Below, piece after piece: positions 36,522 through 45,362 of a stretch of DNA of 64,000 bases. The stretch's first letter is position 1; each line of letters starts with the position of its first letter. The notes beneath the pieces are model-generated. The model searched no databases. It saw nothing but the letters and a program-made list of their open reading frames with translations, and was not told the origin of the DNA. The translations under genes and the position numbers were made by a program. Source of the stretch: JAJVID01 sp963743425. GTDB lineage: Bacteria; Acidobacteriota; Blastocatellia; RBC074. The stretch is from positions 496,001-560,000 of the forward strand of contig CAVUPU010000002.1 of NCBI GenBank assembly GCA_963743425.1, given 5' to 3'.

Positions 36522-37280
36522 ATGAAGCGCATAGCATTTTCAATCTGTTGCCTGTCGCTGTTTTCAATAGTGGCAATGGCTCAGCCGGCAATTTCACCCC
36601 TAATCACTCAAACGCAGAAGGCCGATCCGGCGGCATGGAATATGCTCAAATCCGCGCGCGAGACCAGCCAGACCCTTCCCACAAACTTCGCCGGAGTGAC
36701 GGCCGACGTAGTTCTGAACGATAACGGCAAGATCGCGAAAGGCTCCATCAACTACGAGGCGGGCAAAAGCGTCGAGCTGAAGATCGAAGGGTTGGATGAT
36801 GAGGCGAAAGGATGGCTCAGCGATCAAACGATGAGCATCATCGCCCATCGTCGCGGCGGAGACTTCTCCAAAGGAGACGGCCGCCATCCGATTACCTTCG
36901 CCGAAGACGACAATTCGCCCGCCGGTCGCCGCATCGCGGTCAACGACCCGATGAAATCGCACTATCGCGTCCGCGACAACCAGGTCGTCGAAGTTGACCG
37001 CGCGATGGGCGGCGATCGTTTCATTATCACCGTCCTGGAGACTACCAGGACGCCCGACGGCAAGAATCTGCCGCGTCATTTTACCGTCACCTATTTCGAC
37101 GCCAAGAGCGGCGCGGTCAAACGCGCCGAGACGTTCACCGACGAGTACAAGTTGATTGACGGCGTCTGGTTCCCCGCCTCGCGGCGTATGTTCCGGGCGG
37201 AGAACGGCACGGTCGTCACTCGCATCATCGAATTCCACAACCCTCGAATTCGATTCAACAACCAACAAGCCGCGCGATAA
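36522..37280 (+). CDS. exported DUF3386 protein
   Basis: 252 residues, signal peptide 1-22. The body matches DUF3386: MLKSARETSQTLPTNFAGVTADVVLNDNGKIAKGSI, then DQTMSIIAHRRGGDF, HYRVRDNQVVEVDRAMGGDRFIITVLETTRT, LPRHFTVTYFDAKSG and EYKLIDGVWFPASRRM. DUF3386 has no assigned biochemical role. Its place 107 bases after a TonB receptor and just before a siderophore receptor suggests a periplasmic part in metal uptake; this is inference. The start at 36522 follows AGGGAG; a frame open from 36414 overlaps the receptor stop and is not preferred. Confidence 0.82.
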   Translation: MKRIAFSICCLSLFSIVAMAQPAISPLITQTQKADPAAWNMLKSARETSQTLPTNFAGVTADVVLNDNGKIAKGSINYEAGKSVELKIEGLDDEAKGWLSDQTMSIIAHRRGGDFSKGDGRHPITFAEDDNSPAGRRIAVNDPMKSHYRVRDNQVVEVDRAMGGDRFIITVLETTRTPDGKNLPRHFTVTYFDAKSGAVKRAETFTDEYKLIDGVWFPASRRMFRAENGTVVTRIIEFHNPRIRFNNQQAAR

Positions 37281-37410
37281 CCGAAAGAAAAGCGCCACGC
37301 GCGCATTTCAGGAGAAGCGCAAATAAACAAGACTGCTCGCGCTGACAACGGTGAGCCTGAATTGACAAGTTGCTCATCAGGCGTTGGCGCCTTATTGGAA
37401 GTGTGCGCAT

Positions 37411-39856
37411 ATGAAGCTCAGATCAAAGAAGAATGCAAAGAAGAGTCGTAAAAAGAATAGAAACACATTCCGGCAATGCGGACCAAAATACTGGATGGCG
37501 ATGGGCGCGATGGGGGCGTTATTTACATGCGCGCCGGTTTCCACCTATGGGGAGTCGCCGGGCGCGGCGAGGCTCGCTCCTCGCGTATTGGAGGCCATCT
37601 ATGGCGCGGTTCAGACTCAACAAACCCAGCGATTCGACATTCCGCCCGGCCCGCTCGAAACGGTGTTGGCTACTTTTCAGAAGCTGACCGATTTGCAAGT
37701 GCTGGTACCCAACGAGAAGCTACGCGAACCATTCCCTCGCCGGGAGTTTCGGGCGTCTATACGATCGAGCGAGCGCTGGCGCAGATGCTGGGGCGGGCAC
37801 GGGCGTCACCTATCGTTTCAGCGGCCCGAAGATCGTGACGCTGGATTTGGAAGGCGTGGCCGCGTCGGTCGAGATATTGGGCCGCATCACGGCCTCGTCA
37901 CCGAAATACACCGAGCCGCTGCGCGACACGCCGCAGACGATCACCGTCATTCCTAAAACCGTGATCGAGGAGCAGGGCGCGACGACGCTGCGCGACGTGC
38001 TGCGCAACGTTCCCGGCTTGACGATGACCGCCGGCGAGGGCGGGACTCCGGCTGGCGACAACCTGACGCTGCGCGGATTCAGCGCGCGCAACGACATCTT
38101 CATTGACGGCGCTCGCGACCTCGGCGCTCAATCCCGCGATCCTTTCAACCTGGAACAGGTCGAAGTCGTCAAGGGGTCTGGCTCGGCCTTCACCGGGCGC
38201 GGCTCAGCGGGCGGCTCGATCAATCTGGTGAGCAAGGCGCCGACCGTCAATCGCTTCTTCGCGGGCACGATCAGCGGAGGCAGCGACGCGACCAAGCGAT
38301 TCACCGGCGACATCAACTTGCCGATCAAGGATCGCACGGCCTTCCGCCTGAATTTGATGGCCCACAATTCGGGCGTGGCCGGGCGCGACGTTGTCGAGAA
38401 TCAACGCTGGGGCGTCGCGCCGTCGATCCTCTTCGGGCTGGGAACGCGAACGCGGCTGACGCTCAGTTATTACCACCTGGGGCAGGACAACATTTCGGAT
38501 TACGGCATTCCCTGGGTTCCGGCGACCAACAATGCTCTCCCGGAATTTCGCGATAGACCCGCGCCTGTGCCGCGCGACACCTTCTACGGCTTCCGAGATC
38601 GCGACTATGAGAAGCTGCGTTCGGACCTGGCGACCGTGAAATTCGAGCGCGACTTCAACGATTCGATGACGCTGCGCAACCAGTTGCGGTTCGGCTATTC
38701 GTCGCGCGACTCGTTGGCGACGCCACCGCGTTTCACAGCCGATCCCGATTCCACGGCTATCAACCGCGAGATGAGATCGTGGATCGCGGAAGACAGGGCC
38801 TTCGATAACCAGACCGATCTACGGGCGCGCTTCTCGACCGGCAAGATCGAGCACTCGCTGGTCACCGGCCTCGCGCTCACTTACGAAAACAATCAGCGCC
38901 AGAACCGCACCGCGCCCAATTCGCCCACGACATTGCTCAACCCCAACCCGGACGACGTCTACACCGGCGTGATCACGCTCGATCCGCGCTTCGGCGACAT
39001 CACCGGCAAATCTGTCGCGCTCTACGCCTTCGACACGGTGAAGCTCAGCAAATATGTCGAGTTGAATGGCGGGCTGCGCTTCGATCGCTTCGACGTGAAC
39101 GGCGTCAACGCGACGCTCGTCCCGATCAAGAGGCTGGACGAGATGGTCAGTTGGCGCGCGGGCATGGTGGTTAAGCCGAAAGAAGAGGGCAGCATTTATG
39201 TTTCTTACGGCACGTCGCTCAGCCCGTCACTGGAAGGGCTGTCGTATAGCACGGCAGACACCCGCATTGAGCCTGAGAAGACCTACAACTTCGAGGTCGG
39301 CAGCAAATGGGATTTGGTCGACGACCGATTGTCGGTGAACGGCGCGATCTTCCGCGTGGAGAAGACCAACGCGCGCACGCCGGGCATTCTGCCTGACGAT
39401 CCGCCGCAGGCGCTGCAAGGCCGTCAGCGCGCTCAGGGCGTCGAGTTGGGCGCGAGTGGCGGCATCACACGCGCCTTGCGCGTCTTCGGCGCTTACACGT
39501 TCCTCGACGGCGAGATCGTCAGGTCGAACACCGCGACGGAGGTCGGCAAGGAGATTCAGAACGCGCCGCGTCACTCGTTCAACATCTGGACAACCTACCT
39601 ATTGCCGCATCGGATCACGCTCGGCGGCGGCCCGCGCTTCGTCGGACGCCGCTTCGGCAACAACATCAACACCCGGCAAGTGGACAGCTACTGGCTGCTC
39701 GACGCGATGGCCTCTTTCCCTGTGTCGAGCCATCTCGATCTGCGGCTCAATCTCTACAACCTGACCAACGATTATTACTTCGACCGGCTGGGCGGAGGAC
39801 ACCTCATCCCGGGAGCGGGACGCTCTGTGATGATCAGCGCCGGCTTCCGGTTCTGA
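37411..39856 (+). CDS. TonB-dependent siderophore receptor with STN domain, two frameshifts
   Basis: Read across three frames this is a full receptor of about 815 residues. A basic N-terminus and signal lead to an STN signalling domain (FDIPPGPLETVLATFQKLTD, then IPSPGVSGVYTIERALAQML, then TGVTYRFSGPKIVTLDL), a plug (RDTPQTITVIPKTVIEEQGA, VLRNVPGLTM, GDNLTLRGFSARNDIFIDGARD, VEVVKGSGSAFTGRGSAGGSIN) and a barrel ending SAGFRF. Loss of one base near 37727-37732 and one near 37789-37797 moves the frame twice within the STN domain. Barrel and plug are one clean frame from 37835. STN domains link siderophore binding to ECF sigma control through an anti-sigma partner; none is adjacent. Confidence 0.8.
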
Positions 39857-39870
39857 CGATCAATCGTCTA

Positions 39871-39942
39871 AATCAACCACGAAGCAACGAAGGCAACGAA
39901 ATAGAAGAAACCTTCGCGCTCTTCGTTTCTTCGTGGTTGATT
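39871..39942. repeat. 22-bp-arm palindrome between receptor and piuC
   Basis: AATCAACCACGAAG... at 39871-39892 pairs with ...CTTCGTGGTTGATT at 39921-39942, one mismatch, loop of 28 bases. It starts 14 bases after the receptor stop and ends 17 bases before the piuC start, so it may partly separate expression of the two. Confidence 0.85.
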
Positions 39943-39959
39943 GTCTGAAGGGTAAAACA

Positions 39960-40640
39960 ATGCTGCTGCATATTCCCGACATTCTGACGGCCGAGCAGGT
40001 CTCGCATTGCCGGCAGAAGCTGGAACAAGCCGACTGGGTTGACGGACGCGTCACCGCCGGACATCAGTCGGCGCGGGCGAAAGACAACATGCAATTGCCG
40101 GAGGATCATCCGGTGGCGCGCGAGTTGGGCGACATGATCCTCACGGCGCTGCAGAACAACCCTTTGTTTATGGCGGCGGCGCTGCCGTTGAAGGTCTTTC
40201 CGCCGCTCTTCAACCGCTATCAGGGCGGGCAATCGTTCGACACGCACGTGGACAACGCCGTTCGCCAGGTAACTGGCACGCCGCATCGCGTGCGCACCGA
40301 TCTTTCGGCGACGCTGTTTCTCGCGGCGCCGGACGAATACGACGGCGGCGAGTTGTCGGTCGAAGACACTTACGGTCTGCACAACGTCAAACTGCCTGCA
40401 GGCCATTTGATTCTCTACCCCTCTTCCAGTCTCCATCATGTGCGCCCGGTGACGCGCGGCGCGCGGCTGGCGTCGTTCTTCTGGGTTCAGAGCATGGTGC
40501 GCGACGACGGCCAGCGCACGCTGCTCTTCGATCTGGATATGGCGATTCAACGCGTCGGCGCTGAAATGCCCGATCACCCGTCCGTCATTCAGTTCACCGG
40601 CGTCTATCACAATCTGCTGCGCCGCTGGGCAGATGTTTGA
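39960..40640 (+). CDS. piuC: PiuC-type Fe(II)/2-oxoglutarate dioxygenase (PKHD hydroxylase)
   Basis: 226 residues, exactly the usual PiuC/YbiX length. The family N-terminus MLLHIPDILTAEQV, the iron site HVDNAVR (HxD), RTDLSATLFLAAPDEYDGGEL, and the distal His with the 2-oxoglutarate-binding Arg in LHHVRPVTRGAR are all present, as is the ending YHNLLRRWADV. PiuC is an iron-starvation protein usually found next to TonB siderophore receptors, as here; its substrate is not known. The start at 39960 has a modest AAGGG upstream. The following PepSY gene begins six bases after its stop. Confidence 0.92.
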   Translation: MLLHIPDILTAEQVSHCRQKLEQADWVDGRVTAGHQSARAKDNMQLPEDHPVARELGDMILTALQNNPLFMAAALPLKVFPPLFNRYQGGQSFDTHVDNAVRQVTGTPHRVRTDLSATLFLAAPDEYDGGELSVEDTYGLHNVKLPAGHLILYPSSSLHHVRPVTRGARLASFFWVQSMVRDDGQRTLLFDLDMAIQRVGAEMPDHPSVIQFTGVYHNLLRRWADV

Positions 40641-40646
40641 ATCCCC

Positions 40647-41366
40647 ATGAAACTATTCCGCAAAGCGATCTTCTGGTGTCACCTGACGGTCGGCGCCATC
40701 GCCGGCCTGGTCATCCTGATTATGTCGGCCACCGGCGTGTTGCTGACCTACGAACGGCAGATCACCCACTGGGCCGACACGCGCGACTACCGTGTCGCGC
40801 CGCCTTCTCCTGAAGCGACTCGCCTTTCAGTGGGGACGATGCTTGCCAAAGTGCGCGAGTCGCAACCGGACGCGGCGATTACGACTGTGACAGTGCGCGC
40901 CGGATCGACTGAGCCTGTGGCCATCGGGCTGGCGGGCAATCCCGGCGCCGGGTCGGGAGGCGGTCGCATTGTCTTCATCGATCCCTACACCGGCGCCATG
41001 CTGGGTGAAGGTTCGAAGAGAGTTCGCGATTTTTTCCACGTCGTCACTGACTGGCATCGCTGGCTGGGCGCTCAGGGAGCGAGCCGCAACACGGCGCGCG
41101 CCATCACCGGCGCATGCAACCTCGGCTTTCTCTTTATCGTCTCCAGCGGCATTTATTTGTGGTGGCCGCGCAAACGGGACTGGCCGCAGTTCAAAAACAT
41201 CTTGTGGTTCAAACGTGGGCTGCGAATACTATTAGTTGCAAGTAAGCGTCGGGCAAAACCGATTGGCATTTCGACTTCCGACGCGCCCATTTTCGGCGCC
41301 GTAATTGCACCTCAGATCGATGCGTGGAAAGGGCGCGTAGAGAAGTCTCCAGATGAACGATCATGA
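40647..41366 (+). CDS. PepSY-associated TM protein, C-terminally truncated
   Basis: The first 190 residues match PepSY-TM proteins that accompany siderophore receptors: FRKAIFWCHLTVGAIAGLVILIMSATGVLLTYERQI, FFHVVTDWHRWLG, ARAITGACNLGFLFIVSSGIYLWWPRK, then FKNILWFKRGL. Family members continue for another 150-250 residues with further helices. Here the similarity stops abruptly near 41215, and about 48 unrelated residues run into the next gene's start. A deletion between this gene and the hydroxylase gene is the simplest explanation. The remaining protein has two or three helices and may be non-functional. Confidence 0.75.
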   Translation: MKLFRKAIFWCHLTVGAIAGLVILIMSATGVLLTYERQITHWADTRDYRVAPPSPEATRLSVGTMLAKVRESQPDAAITTVTVRAGSTEPVAIGLAGNPGAGSGGGRIVFIDPYTGAMLGEGSKRVRDFFHVVTDWHRWLGAQGASRNTARAITGACNLGFLFIVSSGIYLWWPRKRDWPQFKNILWFKRGLRILLVASKRRAKPIGISTSDAPIFGAVIAPQIDAWKGRVEKSPDERS

Positions 41367-42165
41367 TTATCTTCCGACATTGGTAACCGCCTGCGGCCTC
41401 ATTTTGCTTCTGACGCTTGAGAGCTGGCTCCCAGCGGCAGGTGATCGCCATTACCGCCTGCGTCATGCTGCGCGGAACTTGACACTGGGGTTGCTCAATG
41501 CGTTGGCGCTGGCGATGCCAGCCGCCCCGCTCATTGCCAATGTTGCCTGGTGGACTGAAGGGAGCCGATTCGGACTGCTGAACCTGTTGAGCCTGCCGCC
41601 GGCGATTGCCACTGGCGCCGCCATCCTGCTGTTTGACGGCTGGTTGTATCTGTTGCACCGCGCCAACCACAAAATCGGCATCCTCTGGCGATTTCACCGC
41701 GTGCATCACAGCGACCCGGAGATGGACGCCACGACTGCCGTCCGGTTTCACGCCGGAGAGGTCCTGATTTCATCGGCGCTTCGTCTGGCCGTGATTCCGC
41801 TGCTGGGAATTACACTCTGGCAATTGCTGGTTTATGAATCGCTGATGGCGCCGGTGATTCTGTTTCACCATAGCAATGTGAACTTCCCGGAGAAAGTGGA
41901 CCGATGGCTGCGCGCCCTGGTCGTCTCACCGGCCGTTCATCGCGTGCATCACTCGCGCGCTCAAGTCGAGACCGACAGCAATTACTCCATCATCTTCTCC
42001 TTCTGGGATCGAATAGGCGGGACATTCCGGCTCCGCAATGACGGGCGTCCAGTTGATTTCGGACTGGCTGAATACGACAGCGAGGAGTGGCAACGGGTGA
42101 GAGGATTATTGACCGCGCCGTTCGATCGAATTCGTCGCACATTTGAAACGCCGTACATGCGCTGA
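41353..42165 (+). CDS. sterol desaturase / fatty acid hydroxylase family protein
   Basis: 270 residues with about four transmembrane helices. The three histidine clusters that bind the di-iron centre are visible: LLHRANHKIG (HxxxH), FHRVHHSDP (HxxHH) and VHRVHHSR (HxxHH), plus a single FHHSNVNFP. This is the family of membrane hydroxylases acting on lipids, sterols or carotenoids; the substrate cannot be told. The start at 41353 lies 14 bases inside the open frame of the truncated PepSY gene and has a weak ribosome-binding site, so expression may depend on that transcript. Confidence 0.87.
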   Translation: MNDHDYLPTLVTACGLILLLTLESWLPAAGDRHYRLRHAARNLTLGLLNALALAMPAAPLIANVAWWTEGSRFGLLNLLSLPPAIATGAAILLFDGWLYLLHRANHKIGILWRFHRVHHSDPEMDATTAVRFHAGEVLISSALRLAVIPLLGITLWQLLVYESLMAPVILFHHSNVNFPEKVDRWLRALVVSPAVHRVHHSRAQVETDSNYSIIFSFWDRIGGTFRLRNDGRPVDFGLAEYDSEEWQRVRGLLTAPFDRIRRTFETPYMR

Positions 42166-42186
42166 CTTCCACGAAGCGATCCGCTA

Positions 42187-42242
42187 AAATCCGACGCGAC
42201 GGTTCGAGCTGAAACACGAACTGTCGTAGCGGATTTCATTTT
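42187..42242 (+). terminator. terminator-like hairpin after the hydroxylase gene
   Basis: AAATCCG...CGACGGTTCG (42187-42206) pairs with CGAACTGTCG...CGGATTT (42217-42236), with a small internal loop, followed by CATTTT. It lies 21 bases after the stop. Confidence 0.55.
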
Positions 42243-42285
42243 CAGAGGAGCCCTCATGTCGCATTGCGACACCCTGAAACGATAA

Positions 42286-42330
42286 AAACGCGCCACGTAG
42301 TAACGAATAAATTGTTACTACGTGGGTTTT
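42286..42330 (+). terminator. hairpin with T-run upstream of the DoxX gene
   Basis: CCACGTAGTAAC (42293-42304) pairs with GTTACTACGTGG (42314-42325), loop of nine bases, preceded by AAAACG and followed by GTTTT. It could end read-through transcription or act as a leader hairpin; it lies 16 bases before the DoxX start. Confidence 0.55.
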
Positions 42331-42345
42331 CTGAGGAGTTCACAA

Positions 42346-42780
42346 ATGCCAAGTGGTTTGATCAAGACTTCTGAGAATTGGGCGATGTTGCCGATACGTC
42401 TCGCCCTCGGAACGATTATGTTCGCTCACGGCGCGCAGAAGGTTTTAGGCTGGTGGGGTGGGCCGGGTTTAAACCAGTGGACCAATCAAACCGCGCCGTT
42501 CTCGGAGATGCGCCCGTCGTGGCTATGGATGGGCGCGGCGGCTTTGTCGGAGTTGATCGGCGGGGCGATGGTGATAATCGGGCTGTATACGCGAATCGGC
42601 GCGTTCTTCATCGCCTGTGTGATGCTCGTCGCGATCTTAGGCGTGCATTGGAGATCTGGTTTTTTCATAAAAGACGGCGGCTTTGAATTTCCAATAGCGC
42701 TGCTCGGCATGGCGGCGGCCCTGTTGATTCACGGCGGCGGCAGCGGTTCGATTGATTCTCAAATGGGCGGGAAGAAGTGA
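42346..42780 (+). CDS. DoxX family membrane protein
   Basis: 144 residues, four transmembrane helices. DoxX features: LPIRLALGTIMFAHGAQKVLGWWGG in helix one, WLWMGAAALSELIGGAMVIIGLYTRIGAFFIACVMLVAI in helices two and three, and a last helix FPIALLGMAAALLIHGGG. DoxX/DoxD-like proteins are redox-linked membrane subunits, and bacterial members appear in oxidative-stress complexes. The start follows GAGGAG. The stop is followed at once by the polypurine repeat. Confidence 0.88.
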   Translation: MPSGLIKTSENWAMLPIRLALGTIMFAHGAQKVLGWWGGPGLNQWTNQTAPFSEMRPSWLWMGAAALSELIGGAMVIIGLYTRIGAFFIACVMLVAILGVHWRSGFFIKDGGFEFPIALLGMAAALLIHGGGSGSIDSQMGGKK

Positions 42781-42915
42781 AGAGTGGGAGACAGGGAGAG
42801 GGGGAGAAGGGGAGACAAGGAGACAAGGGGACAGGCGAGTTGTTGAATACAGAACCCATCTATTCTACCTTCCCTCTCCTTGTCCCCTTGTCCCTTTGTC
42901 CCCTTGTCTCCTATA
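42781..42915. repeat. polypurine repeat with inverted polypyrimidine copy
   Basis: GGGAGACAGGGAG... and GGAGACAAGG units at 42785-42836 face CCTTGTCCCCTTGTCC... at 42866-42910. It resembles the element at 29806-29936 in reverse orientation, including the less regular GAGTGGGAGACAGGGAGAG part. It fills the gap between the DoxX stop and the kinase leader. Confidence 0.85.
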
Positions 42916-42976
42916 CTCTGCCCACCCTTTTTGTAATCCCCATTCCACGAACTTTACGACCAGAGGGAGTAGAGTT

Positions 42977-45034
42977 ATGAATTTGTGCTCGCGCTGTTCC
43001 GGTGAACTTCCGTCGTTCGCTGTCTTTTGTCCTCATTGCGCTCAAGCCCACGAGCCGAACTTCGATAACCTGATCAACCTGACAATCGACGGGCGTTATC
43101 GCGTCTACAGCCGCCTCGGACAGGGAGGCCTTTCGACGATCTTCGCCGCGACCGATCTGGAGACCGACAACGTCGTCGCGATCAAGATCAGCGATCCGGC
43201 CCAACTGGTCCTCCGCGCAATGAACTACGCCATGGACGCGGACCGGGCGCGCGACTACTGGGACGAGATGCTCGAACGGATGCGGCGCGAGGCCGAGACG
43301 CTCGTCACAATCGACCATCCGAACATCGTGCGCTTCGAGGGAACGGGCATGATCAACGACGATCTGCGTTTTGTGGTGATGGAGTTTCTGCGCGGGCGCA
43401 CGCTGCGCGACGAGATAGACCACAACGGAGCCTTCGAATCGTCGAAGGCCGTCAGCGTCGCGCTCGAAGTCGCCTCGGCGCTCATGGATGTCCATGCGCG
43501 CGGCATCGTGCATCGCGACATCAATCCGAGAAACATTATGATTGCGGACGAAGAATCCGCAATTAAATTGATCGATTTCGGCATCGCCAAATTTCCGCAG
43601 CCTCCCGGAGCGCCACCGTTCACGCAGCATTCGACGCTCGCCGGGACGGTCGCTTACGCTTCGCCCGAACAGTGCGCCAGCCACCCGGTTGATCATCGCA
43701 GCGACATCTATTCGTTGGGCGTCGCGCTCTACGAAATGGTCACGGGGCAGCGTCCGTTCACAGGGCGCACGCCGACCGAGATCGCGATGAAACAGATTCA
43801 AGCCGAACCGCAGCCTCCGCGTTCGATCAATCCCGAGATCTCCGTCGCCCTGGAAAAGACGATCCTGAGGGCGTTGGCCAAGAACCCGATTGACCGGCAG
43901 CAGAGCGCCCAGGAGTTGAGCGAAGAATTACGAACATCGTCAAATCAGATACTCATACCGCTGACCGTTGCGCGTCCGGAGGCTGAAGATCAATACGACC
44001 TGAGAAACGGAATCGCGACTTCCGTCGATACCGGCGAAAACGACGAAACAGCCGAATCGAATTTGAGACTCATCAGAAGGCGGCGGCGAAGATTCGTCGT
44101 CGCGACGGCGGCGACGTTGATAGCCGTCATTGCGGCGGCGGCTCTCTACGGCTGGTCTTCCGCCTCATCGAGACGCAACGCCGCTGAAGTGTCGGCGAAC
44201 GTCGTCGCGGCGCCATCGCCATCGCCCGAAGCCGCTACCGCCGTCGGCAGCTCCGCCGATTCGCTGGAACTGGCGGCGGGCGCGCCATCGCGGAACAACA
44301 ACTCCGCCGGCGTTTCGGACCCAATCGCTCAAGCGGCGCCGGATTCCACTCGACAACCTCAAGCGGTGAATTCAGCGGCGCCCAACAACAAAGCCGCGGC
44401 GAAGATGGCGATTCCTCCTACGCCCTCGCCGGTTCCGGCTCCGATCCCGCCGAGAGCGCAACCCCAAATGCCGCCAGCGCCATCGCCGGAGATCGCACTC
44501 AACCGCGCTCCGCGACTTGAGAGCGAGCCTGATCTCTCTCAAGGGCCTGTCAAAGAACACAACGGCGGCGCGCATCGGCGCGAGAACGACTCTGCGACCG
44601 ACAACTCGAATTGGGGCCGGAGCGGCGGTGCGAATCGCGATCCGGATCGAGACGATGGCTACACTCCGAACCGCAGACGGAACAACGACACATTCAATCG
44701 ACGCCGCCTGCCCGATCCTCAGAATCGAGAAGAAGAAGATCGAAACAACAGAGACGACGACTACGACGATTCCTCCAGGATCAGGCCGAAGCTGTATCAA
44801 TGGAGTGGACGCGTCGACTACGAACGCGAAATCAAGATCGAGTTGCCGGGCGTGCCGGGCACGGTCGAAATCCCCCGCGCTTACCGCCACCGCGTCGGCG
44901 TGATCGAGCCGCCGAGCGCCAATAACGGCTGGCGCTGCGTTGTGCTGCGCATATTCGGACGCGGCGGCGTTTCGATCGTTGTTCGCTGGTGGCCTGCGAC
45001 GCGCAACAGCGTGAAACTTACCGCCTGGCGGTAG
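42977..45034 (+). CDS. membrane Ser/Thr protein kinase with N-terminal zinc ribbon
   Basis: 685 residues. A zinc ribbon (CSRCSG...CPHCAQ, residues 4-23) precedes a PknB-type kinase domain (about 38-300). All key residues are present: glycine loop LGQGGLSTIF, Lys in VVAIKIS, catalytic loop HRDINPRNIM, DFG in IDFGIAKF, and the ASPEQ form of APE. A transmembrane helix lies at about 378-397. The outer part has a long Ala/Pro-rich linker, an Arg/Asp/Asn-rich low-complexity stretch, and a C-terminal beta-type domain of about 85 residues (YQWSGRVDYEREIKIELPG to the end) that I do not recognise. The start at 42977 follows GAGGGAG. No cognate phosphatase is adjacent. Confidence 0.9.
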   Translation: MNLCSRCSGELPSFAVFCPHCAQAHEPNFDNLINLTIDGRYRVYSRLGQGGLSTIFAATDLETDNVVAIKISDPAQLVLRAMNYAMDADRARDYWDEMLERMRREAETLVTIDHPNIVRFEGTGMINDDLRFVVMEFLRGRTLRDEIDHNGAFESSKAVSVALEVASALMDVHARGIVHRDINPRNIMIADEESAIKLIDFGIAKFPQPPGAPPFTQHSTLAGTVAYASPEQCASHPVDHRSDIYSLGVALYEMVTGQRPFTGRTPTEIAMKQIQAEPQPPRSINPEISVALEKTILRALAKNPIDRQQSAQELSEELRTSSNQILIPLTVARPEAEDQYDLRNGIATSVDTGENDETAESNLRLIRRRRRRFVVATAATLIAVIAAAALYGWSSASSRRNAAEVSANVVAAPSPSPEAATAVGSSADSLELAAGAPSRNNNSAGVSDPIAQAAPDSTRQPQAVNSAAPNNKAAAKMAIPPTPSPVPAPIPPRAQPQMPPAPSPEIALNRAPRLESEPDLSQGPVKEHNGGAHRRENDSATDNSNWGRSGGANRDPDRDDGYTPNRRRNNDTFNRRRLPDPQNREEEDRNNRDDDYDDSSRIRPKLYQWSGRVDYEREIKIELPGVPGTVEIPRAYRHRVGVIEPPSANNGWRCVVLRIFGRGGVSIVVRWWPATRNSVKLTAWR

Positions 45035-45064
45035 GAGCCAATCCGTCAAGACACCGACTGAAGC

Positions 45065-45200
45065 TTATCTTGATGGTTCCCAAATCAGTTTTCCTGCTCT
45101 GTCAATATATCCGAATTTGGTGGACGGTGAATATTCACTGTCCCAGACTTGCGCCAGACCACCCTGAAATTCATCCATCAGGAAGAACTTGGTTACGAGC
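45065..45200 (-). pseudogene. C-terminal fragment of a WG-repeat protein
   Basis: The minus frame ending with a stop at 45065-45067 reads DEFQGGLAQVWDSE, then KFGYIDRAGKLIWEPSR at its end, the typical last repeat of WG (KWGYIDxxGK) proteins. No start or earlier repeats exist: at about 45195-45210 the sequence passes directly into the broken VapC gene in another frame. It is a leftover from a deletion that joined two genes. Confidence 0.6.
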
Positions 45201-45362
45201 CTGCCCCCAGTTTCTCGTGGCCGCCCATTGAAACAGCTCTGCCACAGTCATCATTGCGACTGCCAGTTCGCGGTTGAGAAGATGCGGCTCGTAAAGCGCG
45301 GCCCGCGTGTCGCCTTTGAAAAGGTAAGAGACAATGTTGGTATCGAGCAGTACCGTGTTCAT
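45171..45362 (-). pseudogene. truncated PIN-domain (VapC-like) toxin
   Basis: The first 53 residues are a standard PIN N-terminus: MNTVLLDTNIVSYLFKGD with the first catalytic Asp, and MTVAELFQWA with the Glu. VapC proteins are about 130 residues and have further acidic residues in the second half; here the frame ends after 63 codons because the 3' half has been replaced by the WG-repeat fragment. It lacks part of the Mg-binding site and is almost certainly inactive. Its ATG overlaps the antitoxin stop (ATGA). Confidence 0.78.
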
